Source of the DNA: Pseudomonas izuensis
GTDB taxonomy: Bacteria > Pseudomonadota > Gammaproteobacteria > Pseudomonadales > Pseudomonadaceae
Reading direction: 5' to 3'
DNA length: 64,000 nt
Assembly: GCF_009861505.1 (NCBI RefSeq)
Contig: NZ_WTFT01000004.1
Span: forward strand, 266,822-330,821
Below the pieces are notes generated by a model, which was not told where the DNA came from, did not search any database, and worked only from the letters and a program-made list of their open reading frames with translations. Positions 20,758 through 28,633 of the stretch are shown piece by piece (the stretch's first letter is position 1; each line of letters starts with the position of its first letter). Both the position numbers and the translations under genes were made by a program.

Positions 20758-20797
20758 AACGCATATACGCGACTTTTTGTTTCAGCTTGTTAAAACC

Positions 20798-20813
20798 TGG
20801 CACGCCCCCTGCA
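20798..20813 (+). promoter_or_regulatory. sigma54 promoter of the NrsZ-like RNA
   Basis: TGGCACGCCCCCTGCA is a near-consensus -24/-12 promoter with GG-N10-GC spacing. The predicted start is near 20824. GCACC half-sites, possible NtrC contacts, lie upstream at 20638 and 20651. Confidence 0.85.
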
Positions 20814-20823
20814 ATAGTCTCAT

Positions 20824-20972
20824 CAGTGGTTCAGATCACTACCCGGTTTCGGGGACCTTGGTACAGGCAGGCCGGGGATTCCCCTCTTTACATCGGGCTC
20901 ACACCGCACAAGCGACGAGCCCTGCCGTTTTGGGGTCCTTGGTACAGGCAGGCCGGGGATACCCTCTTTTAT
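20824..20972 (+). ncRNA. nrsZ: NrsZ-like nitrogen-regulated small RNA
   Basis: A non-coding transcript predicted between a sigma54 promoter and a hairpin followed by TCTTTTATT. It contains two copies of a 24-nt unit (20856-20879 and 20937-20960, identical), each folding as an extended hairpin: CCTTGG pairs with CCGGGG around the loop TACAGGCAGG. The outer stem is GGGGA/TCCCC in copy 1 and GGGT/ACCC in copy 2, a compensating A-T to T-A change that supports an RNA fold. NrsZ of P. aeruginosa is an NtrBC/RpoN-controlled sRNA encoded right after ntrC, so position and promoter both agree. The exact ends are inferred. Confidence 0.8.
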
Positions 20973-21385
20973 TGCTCCCGGAGATGGATCTCCAGCCGCC
21001 AACGGTCATCGACCTCGCTGCCGGCCCAGTCGCCCTGCAGGGGACGGGCCGCCACCACCGTCAGCAATAAGCCCCCATCACTCAACCGCACTCGCCAGTT
21101 CACGCTCTTGTCGTTGAGCTTGAGTTGACCCTGCTGCGCCTTGCCTTGCGCTTCGAACAGCAAGGCGACGCTACCGTCGACGATCTCGCCATGGGTCTTG
21201 GGTTCGTTGTTGAACCACACCACCAGCCCGTCATTCGTCACCTCGACCTGCTGCAATTCGCTGGGGTCGGGCGTCGTCAGGCGACCGATCATCATCCCCA
21301 CCATCACCCCGACAATCGCCAGCGAAGCCATCACTCGCGGGAATAGTTTCGAACGATTGTCGGGTTGCGGCGTAGAATGCCGCAC
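20969..21385 (-). CDS. Small membrane-anchored hypothetical protein
   Basis: A 138-residue protein with one N-terminal membrane helix (VMASLAIVGVMVGMMIG) and a ~95-residue soluble domain, probably periplasmic, with an alternating polar/hydrophobic beta pattern. I chose a GTG start at 21385 because GAAGG lies at the right spacing. The ATG at 21409 would overlap the divergent trmL start. A counterpart occupies the same position beside trmL in other Pseudomonas genomes. No function is known. Its stop codon overlaps the terminator tract of the NrsZ-like RNA on the other strand. Confidence 0.7.
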   Translation of the reverse strand: MRHSTPQPDNRSKLFPRVMASLAIVGVMVGMMIGRLTTPDPSELQQVEVTNDGLVVWFNNEPKTHGEIVDGSVALLFEAQGKAQQGQLKLNDKSVNWRVRLSDGGLLLTVVAARPLQGDWAGSEVDDRWRLEIHLREQ

Positions 21386-21407
21386 ATCTTTACCTTCGGA
21401 GCCGTGC

Positions 21408-21863
21408 ATGTTTCACGTCATCCTTTTCCAACCGGAAATTCCACCGAATACCGGCAACGTTATCAGGCTGTGCGCCAACAGTGGCTGCCACCTGCATTTG
21501 ATCGAACCGCTGGGCTTCGAGATGGACGACAAGCGCCTGCGCCGGGCCGGTCTCGACTATCACGAGTATGCCACCCTGCAGCGCCACGCGGACCTGGCCA
21601 GTTGCCTGGAAAGCCTGGGCAACCCGCGCGTATTCGCCTTCACCACCAAGGGCTCGCGGCCGTTCCACGACGCCAGTTTTGTGGAGGGCGATGCGTTCCT
21701 GTTCGGCCCGGAAAGCCGCGGGTTACCTGCCGAAGTCCTGGACGCCCTGCCCGCCGACCAACGCCTGCGCCTGCCCATGCGTGAAGGTTGCCGCAGCCTG
21801 AACCTGTCCAACACCGTGGCGGTCGCCGTTTACGAGGCCTGGCGGCAGAACGGCTTCAAATAG
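21408..21863 (+). CDS. trmL: tRNA (cytidine(34)-2'-O)-methyltransferase TrmL
   Basis: A SPOUT-class enzyme that 2'-O-methylates the wobble base of tRNA-Leu isoacceptors. 151 residues from ATG 21408, preceded by CGGAG. Conserved motifs: N-terminal LFQPEIPPNTGNVIRLC (residues 5-21), FGPESRGLP near residue 98, and RSLNLSNTVAVAVYEA near residue 128; together they form the trefoil-knot AdoMet site. The gene is divergent from the small membrane protein, only about 22 nt from that gene's GTG start. Confidence 0.95.
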   Translation: MFHVILFQPEIPPNTGNVIRLCANSGCHLHLIEPLGFEMDDKRLRRAGLDYHEYATLQRHADLASCLESLGNPRVFAFTTKGSRPFHDASFVEGDAFLFGPESRGLPAEVLDALPADQRLRLPMREGCRSLNLSNTVAVAVYEAWRQNGFK

Positions 21864-21891
21864 TCCGAAATCATTTTCGCCTGACAGAAAC

Positions 21892-21956
21892 AATCGCGGG
21901 CAAGCCCGCTCCCACAGGTTTTGCACAATCCTGTGGGAGCGGGCTTGCCCGCGATT
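21892..21956. repeat. Perfect REP pair (GTGGGAGCGGGCTTGCCCGC type)
   Basis: Two perfectly complementary 27-nt arms (21892-21918, 21930-21956) with an ~11-nt loop. It lies between convergent trmL and secB and could act as a bidirectional transcript end. Confidence 0.95.
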
Positions 21957-21970
21957 TTCAGCAGCGCAGA

Positions 21971-22456
21971 TTATTGAACGGTCGGCGTCTCGCCCGCCGC
22001 CTGCATGCGCTGCAGCTCTTGCGCGTACAGCGCGTCGAAGTTCACCGGAGCCAGCATCAGTGCCGGGAACGAACCACGGGTCACCAGGCTGTCCAGCGCT
22101 TCGCGAGCGTACGGGAACAGGATGTTCGGGCAGAACGCGCCCAGGGTGTGGCTCATCGAAGCGTCGTCCAGGTTCTTGATCAGGAAGATCCCGGCCTGCT
22201 GTACTTCAGCGATGAATGCCACTTCTTCACCGTTCTTCACGGTGACCGACAGGGTCAGGACGACTTCGTGGAAGTCGTTTTCCAACGCCTTTTGACGGGT
22301 GTTCAGATCCAGACCGACGCTCGGCTCCCACTGCTGGCGGAAGATCGCCGGGCTTTTCGGGGCTTCGAAGGACAGGTCACGCACATAAATGCGCTGCAAG
22401 GAGAATTGCGGTGCAGTTTCTTCTTCGTTCGCAGCAGTGTTCTGTTGGTCAGTCAT
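21971..22456 (-). CDS. secB: Protein-export chaperone SecB
   Basis: A cytosolic tetrameric chaperone that keeps preproteins unfolded and hands them to SecA. 161 residues, normal for Pseudomonas. Conserved stretches: [19 protein letters not shown] (residues ~18-36), and the C-terminal half with [20 protein letters not shown] and [15 protein letters not shown], the SecA-interacting and tetramer regions. It follows grxC and the rhodanese gene on the same strand, an arrangement conserved in many proteobacteria. Confidence 0.97.
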   Translation of the reverse strand: MTDQQNTAANEEETAPQFSLQRIYVRDLSFEAPKSPAIFRQQWEPSVGLDLNTRQKALENDFHEVVLTLSVTVKNGEEVAFIAEVQQAGIFLIKNLDDASMSHTLGAFCPNILFPYAREALDSLVTRGSFPALMLAPVNFDALYAQELQRMQAAGETPTVQ

Positions 22457-22512
22457 CGCAGATCCTTCTTGATCCAGGGGTCTTTTAGGTTTGCTTATTT
22501 TGGGTAAGGCAG

Positions 22513-22767
22513 TCAGGCCTTGAGCAACGCATCGAGCTTGCCGGCGCGCTCAAGGGCGAACAAATCATCACAACCACCTACATGGGTGCTGCCGATCCAG
22601 ATCTGCGGCACGGACGTACGTCCGGCTTTCTGAGCCATTGCGGCGCGCACCTGTGGCTTGCCATCGACCTTGATCTCTTCGAAGGCCACGCCTTTGCTTG
22701 CAAGCAGGTGTTTGGCTCGCGAGCAATAACCGCAGTAATCGCTGGAATAGACGACGACGCTGCTCAT
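22513..22767 (-). CDS. grxC: Glutaredoxin 3 with CGYC active site
   Basis: A glutathione-dependent disulfide reductase of 84 residues, cytosolic. Motifs: N-terminal [16 protein letters not shown] with the redox pair Cys12/Cys15, TSVPQIWIG (cis-Pro loop) near residue 52, and the glutathione-binding HVGGCDDL near 63. The usual dithiol motif is CPYC; here the codon is GGT, giving CGYC. Proline at that site tunes the redox potential, so this variant may be a weaker reductant. It is 1 nt from the rhodanese gene and probably co-transcribed with secB. Confidence 0.95.
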   Translation of the reverse strand: MSSVVVYSSDYCGYCSRAKHLLASKGVAFEEIKVDGKPQVRAAMAQKAGRTSVPQIWIGSTHVGGCDDLFALERAGKLDALLKA

Positions 22768-22768
22768 A

Positions 22769-23182
22769 TCACTTCACCAGCGGCAGATTGTCGGCTTTCC
22801 AGCTGGAAACGCCACCGGACAGTTTGGCGGCGGTGAAGCCGGACTTCATCAGTTCGCGAGCGTGGGTGCCGGCGGTCTGGCCCAGGGCGTCGACCAGAAT
22901 GATGGTCTTGGCCTTGTGTTTTTCCAGTTCGCCGATGCGAGCGGCCAGTTTGTCCTGGGGAATGTTCACGGCGCCGACAATGTGACCGGCGGCGTAATCC
23001 TTGCTCGGACGGATGTCCACCACCACACCGGCGTCTTTGTTGACCAGAGCGGTCAGCTCGGCGGTGCTCAGGCTGCGGCCACCGCCTTGCATCTGATAGG
23101 CAATCAGCAGGGCCAGCAGTACGACGAAGATACCGACGAGAATGTAGTGGTTAGTGGCAAATTCAATCAGGTGAGCAACCAT
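22769..23182 (-). CDS. Membrane-anchored rhodanese-like protein
   Basis: A 137-residue protein with an N-terminal membrane helix (YILVGIFVVLLALLIAYQM) and a single rhodanese fold (DAGVVVDIRPSKDYAAGHIVGAVNIP). The usual catalytic-loop cysteine (CxxGxR) is not present; the equivalent loop reads VDALGQTAGTHAREL, so classic sulfurtransferase chemistry is unlikely. I used the ATG at 23182 (MVAHLIEF), the family start; an upstream ATG at 23231 would add 17 residues. The upstream context has no Shine-Dalgarno match, so initiation may be weak. It is the first gene of the rhodanese-grxC-secB group and divergent from gpmI. Confidence 0.85.
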   Translation of the reverse strand: MVAHLIEFATNHYILVGIFVVLLALLIAYQMQGGGRSLSTAELTALVNKDAGVVVDIRPSKDYAAGHIVGAVNIPQDKLAARIGELEKHKAKTIILVDALGQTAGTHARELMKSGFTAAKLSGGVSSWKADNLPLVK

Positions 23183-23336
23183 CGAAGGAGGTTCCAGGGC
23201 GTTAAAATGTCGGCCAGTATACACAGCCCCCATGGTGGGCCAAACCCCGTCCGGCGGTGACGTGGCCGGAACTTCGCTTTAAACTGCGACTCCCTTTTTC
23301 CATCGCCCCTTTTTAACTCAAGCCAGAGCGGATTCC

Positions 23337-24866
23337 ATGACTACCACGCCCAAACCTTTGGTCCTGATCATTCTCGACGGCTTCGGTCATAGTGAAAGCC
23401 CTGAATCCAACGCCATTTTTGCGGCGAAGAAGCCCGTACTGGACCGCCTGTGGGCCACCGTGCCGAACGGCCTGATCTCGGGCAGCGGCATGGACGTCGG
23501 CCTGCCGGATGGCCAGATGGGCAACTCCGAAGTCGGCCACATGAACCTTGGCGCCGGCCGCGTGGTGTATCAAGACTTCACTCGCGTGACCAAATCGATC
23601 CGTGACGGCGAGTTTTTCGAGAACCCGACCATCTGCGCCGCGGTGGATAAAGCCGTGGCTGCCGGCAAAGCCGTGCACTTCATGGGCCTGTTGTCCGATG
23701 GCGGCGTACACAGCCATCAGGATCACCTGGTCGCCATGGCCGAACTGGCTGCCAAACGCGGCGCGGAAAAAATCTACCTGCACGCCTTCCTCGACGGCCG
23801 CGATACGCCGCCGAAAAGCGCGCAATCGTCGATCGAACTGCTCGACGCCACCTTCCAGGCGCTGGGGAAAGGCCGCATCGCCAGCCTCATTGGCCGTTAC
23901 TATGCAATGGACCGTGACAACCGTTGGGACCGCGTGTCCCAGGCATTCGGCCTGATCGTCGACGGCAACGGCGAATTCAACGCCGCCACCGCCCAGGAAG
24001 GCCTGCAAGCCGCGTACGAGCGTGGCGAAAGCGACGAATTCGTCAAAGCCACTTCCATCGGCGAACCGGTGAAAGTCGAAGACGGCGACGCCGTGGTGTT
24101 CATGAACTTCCGCGCCGACCGTGCCCGCGAGCTGACCCGTGTCTTCGTCGAAGACGATTTCAAGGAGTTCGAGCGCAGCCGTCAGCCAAAACTGGCCGGT
24201 TTCGTGATGCTGACCCAATACGCCGCCAGCATCCCCGCACCGTCGGCCTTCGCCGCCGGCAGCCTGGAAAACGTGCTGGGCGATTACCTGGCGAAGAACG
24301 GCAAGACCCAGTTGCGTATCGCTGAAACCGAAAAATACGCTCACGTGACCTTCTTCTTCTCCGGCGGCCGCGAAGAACCGTTCCCGGGCGAAGAGCGCAT
24401 CCTGATCCCGTCGCCGAAAGTCGCTACTTACGACTTGCAACCGGAAATGAGTGCGCCGGAAGTGACCGACCGGATCGTCGATGCCATCGAAAACCAGCGT
24501 TACGACGTGATTGTCGTCAACTACGCCAATGGCGACATGGTTGGTCACAGCGGCGTGTTCGAAGCGGCGGTGAAAGCCGTCGAGTGCCTGGACCTGTGCG
24601 TCGGCCGTATCGTCGACGCCCTGGAAAAAGTCGGTGGCGAAGCGCTGATCACCGCCGACCACGGCAACGTGGAGCAAATGTCCGACGAAACCACCGGCCA
24701 GGCACACACCGCGCACACCACCGAACCCGTGCCCTTCATTTATGTCGGCAAGCGTGACCTCAAGGTTCGCGAAGGCGGCGTACTGGCGGACGTGGCGCCG
24801 ACCATGCTGAAGCTGCTGGGTCTGGAAAAACCGGCGGAAATGACCGGGAGTTCAATCTTGGTGTAA
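23337..24866 (+). CDS. gpmI: 2,3-bisphosphoglycerate-independent phosphoglycerate mutase
   Basis: Interconverts 3- and 2-phosphoglycerate in glycolysis/gluconeogenesis; an Mn-dependent alkaline-phosphatase-fold enzyme. 509 residues, typical. N-terminal metal motif [10 protein letters not shown], phosphoserine nucleophile Ser64 in [12 protein letters not shown], substrate region DGRDTPP near 155, and the second metal cluster [12 protein letters not shown] and [10 protein letters not shown] near residues 396 and 440. Transcribed divergently from the secB group with a ~150-bp shared promoter region. It is followed by a REP pair and a terminator-like hairpin. Confidence 0.98.
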   Translation: MTTTPKPLVLIILDGFGHSESPESNAIFAAKKPVLDRLWATVPNGLISGSGMDVGLPDGQMGNSEVGHMNLGAGRVVYQDFTRVTKSIRDGEFFENPTICAAVDKAVAAGKAVHFMGLLSDGGVHSHQDHLVAMAELAAKRGAEKIYLHAFLDGRDTPPKSAQSSIELLDATFQALGKGRIASLIGRYYAMDRDNRWDRVSQAFGLIVDGNGEFNAATAQEGLQAAYERGESDEFVKATSIGEPVKVEDGDAVVFMNFRADRARELTRVFVEDDFKEFERSRQPKLAGFVMLTQYAASIPAPSAFAAGSLENVLGDYLAKNGKTQLRIAETEKYAHVTFFFSGGREEPFPGEERILIPSPKVATYDLQPEMSAPEVTDRIVDAIENQRYDVIVVNYANGDMVGHSGVFEAAVKAVECLDLCVGRIVDALEKVGGEALITADHGNVEQMSDETTGQAHTAHTTEPVPFIYVGKRDLKVREGGVLADVAPTMLKLLGLEKPAEMTGSSILV

Positions 24867-24890
24867 TCGCCCGTCAAAACACTGCAAAAC

Positions 24891-24982
24891 CCTGTGGGAG
24901 CTGGCTTGCCAGCGATAGCAATCTAACATCCAACATCTATGTTGAATGATCAGACGCGATCGCGGGCAAGCCCGCTCCCACA
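24891..24982. repeat. Hybrid REP pair of two subtypes
   Basis: The left arm GTGGGAGCTGGCTTGCCAGC (24894 on) and right arm ATCGCGGGCAAGCCCGCTCC (24959 on) belong to different core variants (CTGGCTTGCCAG versus CGGGCTTGCCCG). They pair only at their outer bases. All other pairs in the window have matched arms. Confidence 0.85.
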
Positions 24983-25019
24983 TTGGTTTTGCGGTGTTTT
25001 TGAGGCCAGTTATCACACA

Positions 25020-25041
25020 GCCCCAATTGGGCGTTTTTTTT
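25020..25041 (+). terminator. Candidate intrinsic terminator after gpmI
   Basis: A short GCCC/GGGC stem with loop CAATT followed by eight T. The stem is only 4 bp, so efficiency is uncertain. Confidence 0.5.
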
Positions 25042-25095
25042 GCAGCGTGGGGCGGGCATACTAGGCTGTCCCTTTCCCTGGTGTCGCCCGCCTCT

Positions 25096-26391
25096 ATGCT
25101 TCGCGTCCTGATAGCCCTTGCTCTGACTTGCCTGCTCCAACCGGCCTTCGCTGACGAGCGTGCGCAAACCCAACAACAGTTGGACGCCACGCGTCAGGAC
25201 ATTGCCGAGCTGAAGAAACTGCTGGGTAAGCTGCAGGAAGAGAAGTCCGGCGTGCAGAAGGACCTCAAGGGCACCGAGACCGAGATGGGCAAGCTCGAGA
25301 AGCAGGTCGACGCCCTGCAGAAAGAGCTGAAGAAGAGCGAATCCGAGCTGCAGCGACTCGATGCCGAGAAAAAAAAACTCCAGAGCGCGCGCACTGAACA
25401 GCAAAGACTGATCGCCATCCAGGCCCGGGCGGCCTACCAGAATGGTCGCCAGGAATACCTGAAGCTGCTGCTCAACCAGCAGAACCCCGAAAAATTCGCC
25501 CGCACCCTCACCTATTACGACTACCTGAGCCAGGCCCGCCTGGAGCAGCTGAAGAACTTCAACGAAACCCTGCGCCAACTGGCCAACGTCGAGCAGGACA
25601 TCGCCAAACAACAGGCGCAGTTGCTGGTGCAGAAAAGCAGCCTCGACAGCCAGCGCGACGAACTCGACAAAGTCCGCCAGGAACGCCAGCAAGTCCTGGC
25701 CAAGCTCAATGACGACGTGAAGGCCCGCGACCAGAAACTGGCAGCCCGCGAGCAGGATCAGGCAGACCTGTCTAAAGTCCTTAAAACCATTGAAGAAACC
25801 CTGGCCCGACAGGCTCGTGAGGCAGAAGAAGCGCGGCAAAAAGCGCTGATAGCCCAGCAGGAAGCCGAAAAAAAGCGTTTACGTGAGGCCCAGGCGCAGG
25901 CAGATGCCAGCGACGATGCCCCACGCAAACCGGTTAAATCGACACCTGGCGCATTGGTTTCAAGCTCCGGCGAGACCTTTGGCGGACCTTTTGCGTCAAC
26001 CCGCGGCAAACTTCCATGGCCTGTCGACGGTCGACTGTTGGCACGCTTCGGTGAAAGCCGTGGCGACGATGCCCGGACCAAGTGGGACGGTGTGATGATC
26101 GGCGCATCGGCCGGCAGTGCGGTGCATGCGGTGCACGGCGGTCGCGTGGTCTTCGCCGACTGGTTGCGTGGTGCGGGGCTGCTGGTGATTCTCGACCACG
26201 GCAACGGTTTTTTGAGTCTTTACGGTCACAACCAGACGCTGCTCAAGTCTGCGGGTGACGTGGTAAAAGCCGGTGAGTCCATCTCCACTGTCGGTAACAG
26301 TGGCGGGCAGGACACACCAGCGCTGTATTTTGCGATTCGTCAGCAGGGTCACCCGAGTGATCCGGCGCAATGGTGCCGCGCGCAAGGATAA
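25096..26391 (+). CDS. envC: Murein hydrolase activator EnvC-like protein
   Basis: A periplasmic activator of cell-division amidases. About 431 residues from ATG 25096. Signal peptide (LRVLIALALTCLLQPAFA), then a long coiled coil (~20-290, rich in Gln/Glu/Lys), a linker, and a C-terminal LytM/M23 domain (~310-430). The metallopeptidase ligands are lost: the segment that should hold the first zinc ligand reads KWDGVMI, and the HxH-type site reads YFAIR. As in EnvC, it is therefore predicted to be inactive as a protease and to act through amidase recruitment. It is followed by ctpA, a conserved pairing. Confidence 0.92.
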   Translation: MLRVLIALALTCLLQPAFADERAQTQQQLDATRQDIAELKKLLGKLQEEKSGVQKDLKGTETEMGKLEKQVDALQKELKKSESELQRLDAEKKKLQSARTEQQRLIAIQARAAYQNGRQEYLKLLLNQQNPEKFARTLTYYDYLSQARLEQLKNFNETLRQLANVEQDIAKQQAQLLVQKSSLDSQRDELDKVRQERQQVLAKLNDDVKARDQKLAAREQDQADLSKVLKTIEETLARQAREAEEARQKALIAQQEAEKKRLREAQAQADASDDAPRKPVKSTPGALVSSSGETFGGPFASTRGKLPWPVDGRLLARFGESRGDDARTKWDGVMIGASAGSAVHAVHGGRVVFADWLRGAGLLVILDHGNGFLSLYGHNQTLLKSAGDVVKAGESISTVGNSGGQDTPALYFAIRQQGHPSDPAQWCRAQG

Positions 26392-26422
26392 GCGTGCCGC
26401 CTAATTCAGGAGTTCGTTCGAC

Positions 26423-27742
26423 ATGCTGCATTTGTCCCGCCTTACCTCGCTGGCCCTGACGATCGCCCTGGTGATCGGCGCGCCTCTGGCGTTTGCCGCT
26501 CAACCGGCCCCGACTGTCGCGCCTGCGGGTACTGCTGCGACCACCAAGGCACCATTGCCTCTGGAAGAGTTGCGCACCTTTGCCGAGGTCATGGATCGGA
26601 TCAAAGCGGCCTATGTCGAGCCGGTGGACGACAAGACCCTGCTGGAAAATGCCATCAAGGGCATGCTCAGCAACCTTGATCCGCACTCAGCCTACCTGGG
26701 ACCGGAAGATTTCGCCGAGTTGCAGGAAAGCACCAGTGGCGAATTCGGCGGCCTGGGCATCGAAGTCGGCGCCGAGGACGGGTTCATCAAGGTGGTATCG
26801 CCAATCGATGACACCCCTGCCTCCAAGGCGGGCATCCAGGCGGGCGACTTTATCGTCAAGATCAACGGCCAGCCAACCCGCGGCCAAAGCATGACCGAAG
26901 CCGTAGACAAGATGCGCGGCAAGATCGGCCAGAAAATCACCCTGACCCTGGTGCGCGACGGCGGCACACCGTTCGACGTGACCCTGGCCCGTGCGATCAT
27001 TCAAGTGAAAAGCGTGAAGAGCCAGTTGCTGGAGTCCGGCTACGGCTACATCCGCATCACCCAGTTCCAGGTCAAGACCGGTGACGAGGTTTCGAAGGCC
27101 CTGGCGAAACTGCGCAAGGACAACGGCAAGAAGCTCAACGGCATCATCCTCGACCTGCGCAACAACCCGGGCGGTGTACTGCAAGCGGCGGTGGAGGTGG
27201 TCGACCATTTCATCACCAAGGGCTTGATCGTCTACACCAAGGGTCGTATCGCCAACTCCGAACTGCGCTTCTCGGCCACCGGCAAGGACGAAAGCGAAGC
27301 CGTGCCGATGGTTGCGCTGATCAACGGCGGCAGCGCCTCGGCTTCGGAAATTGTCGCCGGTGCCTTGCAGGATCAGAAACGCGCGGTCGTCATGGGCACC
27401 ACCAGTTTCGGCAAGGGCTCGGTGCAAACCGTGCTGCCGCTGAACAACGAGCGCGCATTGAAAATCACCACGGCGCTGTATTACACACCGAACGGCCGCT
27501 CGATCCAGGCCCAGGGCATCGTCCCGGACATCGAAGTACGCAAGGCCAAGATCACCAGCGAGCAGGACGGCGACTACTTCAAGGAAGCCGATCTACAAGG
27601 CCACCTGGGCAATGGCAACGGCGGCGCCGACAAACCGACAGGTTCCAGCGGCAAGGCCAAGGCAATGCCGCAGGATGACGATTACCAACTGGCCCAGGCC
27701 CTGAGCCTGCTGAAAGGGCTGAGCATCACGTCCGGCCGTTGA
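26423..27742 (+). CDS. ctpA: Carboxyl-terminal processing protease CtpA (S41)
   Basis: A periplasmic serine protease of 439 residues that trims envelope proteins, including peptidoglycan endopeptidases in Pseudomonas. Signal peptide (LTIALVIGAPLAFAAQ), PDZ domain (~100-185, starting FGGLGIEVG), and S41 catalytic domain with the nucleophile in NGGSASASEIV (Ser304) and the general-base lysine in TSFGKGSVQ about 25 residues later. A Gly/Ser-rich C-terminal extension follows. A 30-nt gap to envC and the coupled deacetylase gene downstream suggest one transcript. Confidence 0.95.
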   Translation: MLHLSRLTSLALTIALVIGAPLAFAAQPAPTVAPAGTAATTKAPLPLEELRTFAEVMDRIKAAYVEPVDDKTLLENAIKGMLSNLDPHSAYLGPEDFAELQESTSGEFGGLGIEVGAEDGFIKVVSPIDDTPASKAGIQAGDFIVKINGQPTRGQSMTEAVDKMRGKIGQKITLTLVRDGGTPFDVTLARAIIQVKSVKSQLLESGYGYIRITQFQVKTGDEVSKALAKLRKDNGKKLNGIILDLRNNPGGVLQAAVEVVDHFITKGLIVYTKGRIANSELRFSATGKDESEAVPMVALINGGSASASEIVAGALQDQKRAVVMGTTSFGKGSVQTVLPLNNERALKITTALYYTPNGRSIQAQGIVPDIEVRKAKITSEQDGDYFKEADLQGHLGNGNGGADKPTGSSGKAKAMPQDDDYQLAQALSLLKGLSITSGR

Positions 27743-27744
27743 GG

Positions 27745-28521
27745 ATGGGTCTGCGCTTCATCCTCGTCCTGTTGTGCTGCCTGGTGGGTTCGGTTCACGC
27801 CGAACCCGCCGTGTCGACGCCTCACAAGGCCTACCTGAGCCTGATCATCGATGACCTGGGACAGAACCTGCCTCGGGATCGCCGCGTGTTGGCCCTGCCT
27901 GGCCCGGTGACCACGGCGATCATGCCCGACACACCCCACGCCACCGAATTCGCCCGCGAAGCTCATCGCGCCGGCAAAATCGTCATCCTGCACATGCCCA
28001 TGGACCCGGCCACCGGTCCGTTCGCCTGGCATCCCGAGCTTTCCATCGAAGAGCTTGAGAAACGCCTCAACGCAGCATTCAAAATGGTGCCCTACACCGC
28101 TGGCATTAATAACCACATGGGCAGCCGCATGACCGCTCAGCCGGTCGCCATGGCGTGGCTGATGGCCGAGTTGCAGCAGCGCCACAAGTTTTTTGTCGAC
28201 AGCCGAACCAGTGCGCAGACCGTGGCCGCACAACAGGCGCAGAAGATAGATCTGGCAAGTGTTTCGCGGGATGTTTTTCTCGATGACGAGCGTACCGAAG
28301 TAGCGATCTACACCCAATTGCAGATCGCGATCGACCTGGCGCGCAAGCAGGGTTCGGCGGTCATGATCGGCCATCCGTATCCGCAGACACTGGCGGTGCT
28401 GGAACGGGAATTGCCGAAGCTCAAGGCGCAAGGGATTGAGTGGATCGATATCCGGCAGATGATCAGCGTGCGCGGCAATCGCGCCATGAACGCTCACGGA
28501 AAAGACGGAATTTATCGGTAA
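27745..28521 (+). CDS. Divergent polysaccharide deacetylase family protein
   Basis: A 258-residue exported protein of the divergent polysaccharide deacetylase (YibQ-like) family, NodB-type fold. Signal peptide (GLRFILVLLCCLVGSVHA); the first acidic motif is LSLIIDDLGQN; then NNHMGSRMTA near residue 125 and IGHPYPQT near 210 keep the His residues expected for a metal site. Substrate and activity are not established for the family. The start lies 3 nt after the ctpA stop (a TTG at 27739 overlapping that stop is an alternative). The envC-ctpA-deacetylase order is a conserved envelope cluster. Confidence 0.88.
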   Translation: MGLRFILVLLCCLVGSVHAEPAVSTPHKAYLSLIIDDLGQNLPRDRRVLALPGPVTTAIMPDTPHATEFAREAHRAGKIVILHMPMDPATGPFAWHPELSIEELEKRLNAAFKMVPYTAGINNHMGSRMTAQPVAMAWLMAELQQRHKFFVDSRTSAQTVAAQQAQKIDLASVSRDVFLDDERTEVAIYTQLQIAIDLARKQGSAVMIGHPYPQTLAVLERELPKLKAQGIEWIDIRQMISVRGNRAMNAHGKDGIYR

Positions 28522-28574
28522 TAACCGGTTATACACCTATACATAGTTACCGCCTGGCGCCTTATCCGACTCCC

Positions 28575-28623
28575 GATATTGAGACCTGCAACAGGTCGCG
28601 GCCCTAAGCCGCTTTTCAATATC
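28575..28623 (+). other. Perfect three-way-junction leader element
   Basis: Closing stem GATATTGA (28575-28582) / TCAATATC (28616-28623), 8 bp, perfect. Inside it are two hairpins that abut without unpaired bases: GACCTG-CAA-CAGGTC (28583-28597) and GCGGC-CCTAA-GCCGC (28598-28612). Only TTT separates the second hairpin from the closing stem. The element ends one base before the AGGA ribosome binding site of the next gene. A 12-bp palindrome ATAACCGGTTAT lies further upstream at 28521. Confidence 0.8.
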
Positions 28624-28633
28624 AGGAATGACT

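Noticed and set aside
20856..20960. Two identical 24-nt repeats as a possible CRISPR or mobile-element remnant
   Set aside because: Only two copies, one spacer, no cas genes; hairpin covariation and the sigma54 promoter fit an sRNA much better.
26000..26391. EnvC LytM domain as an active M23 endopeptidase
   Set aside because: The zinc-ligand positions are substituted, as expected for amidase activators.
28575..28623. Three-way junction as a hammerhead-type ribozyme
   Set aside because: The junction has almost no unpaired bases and lacks the CUGAUGA and GAAA core.
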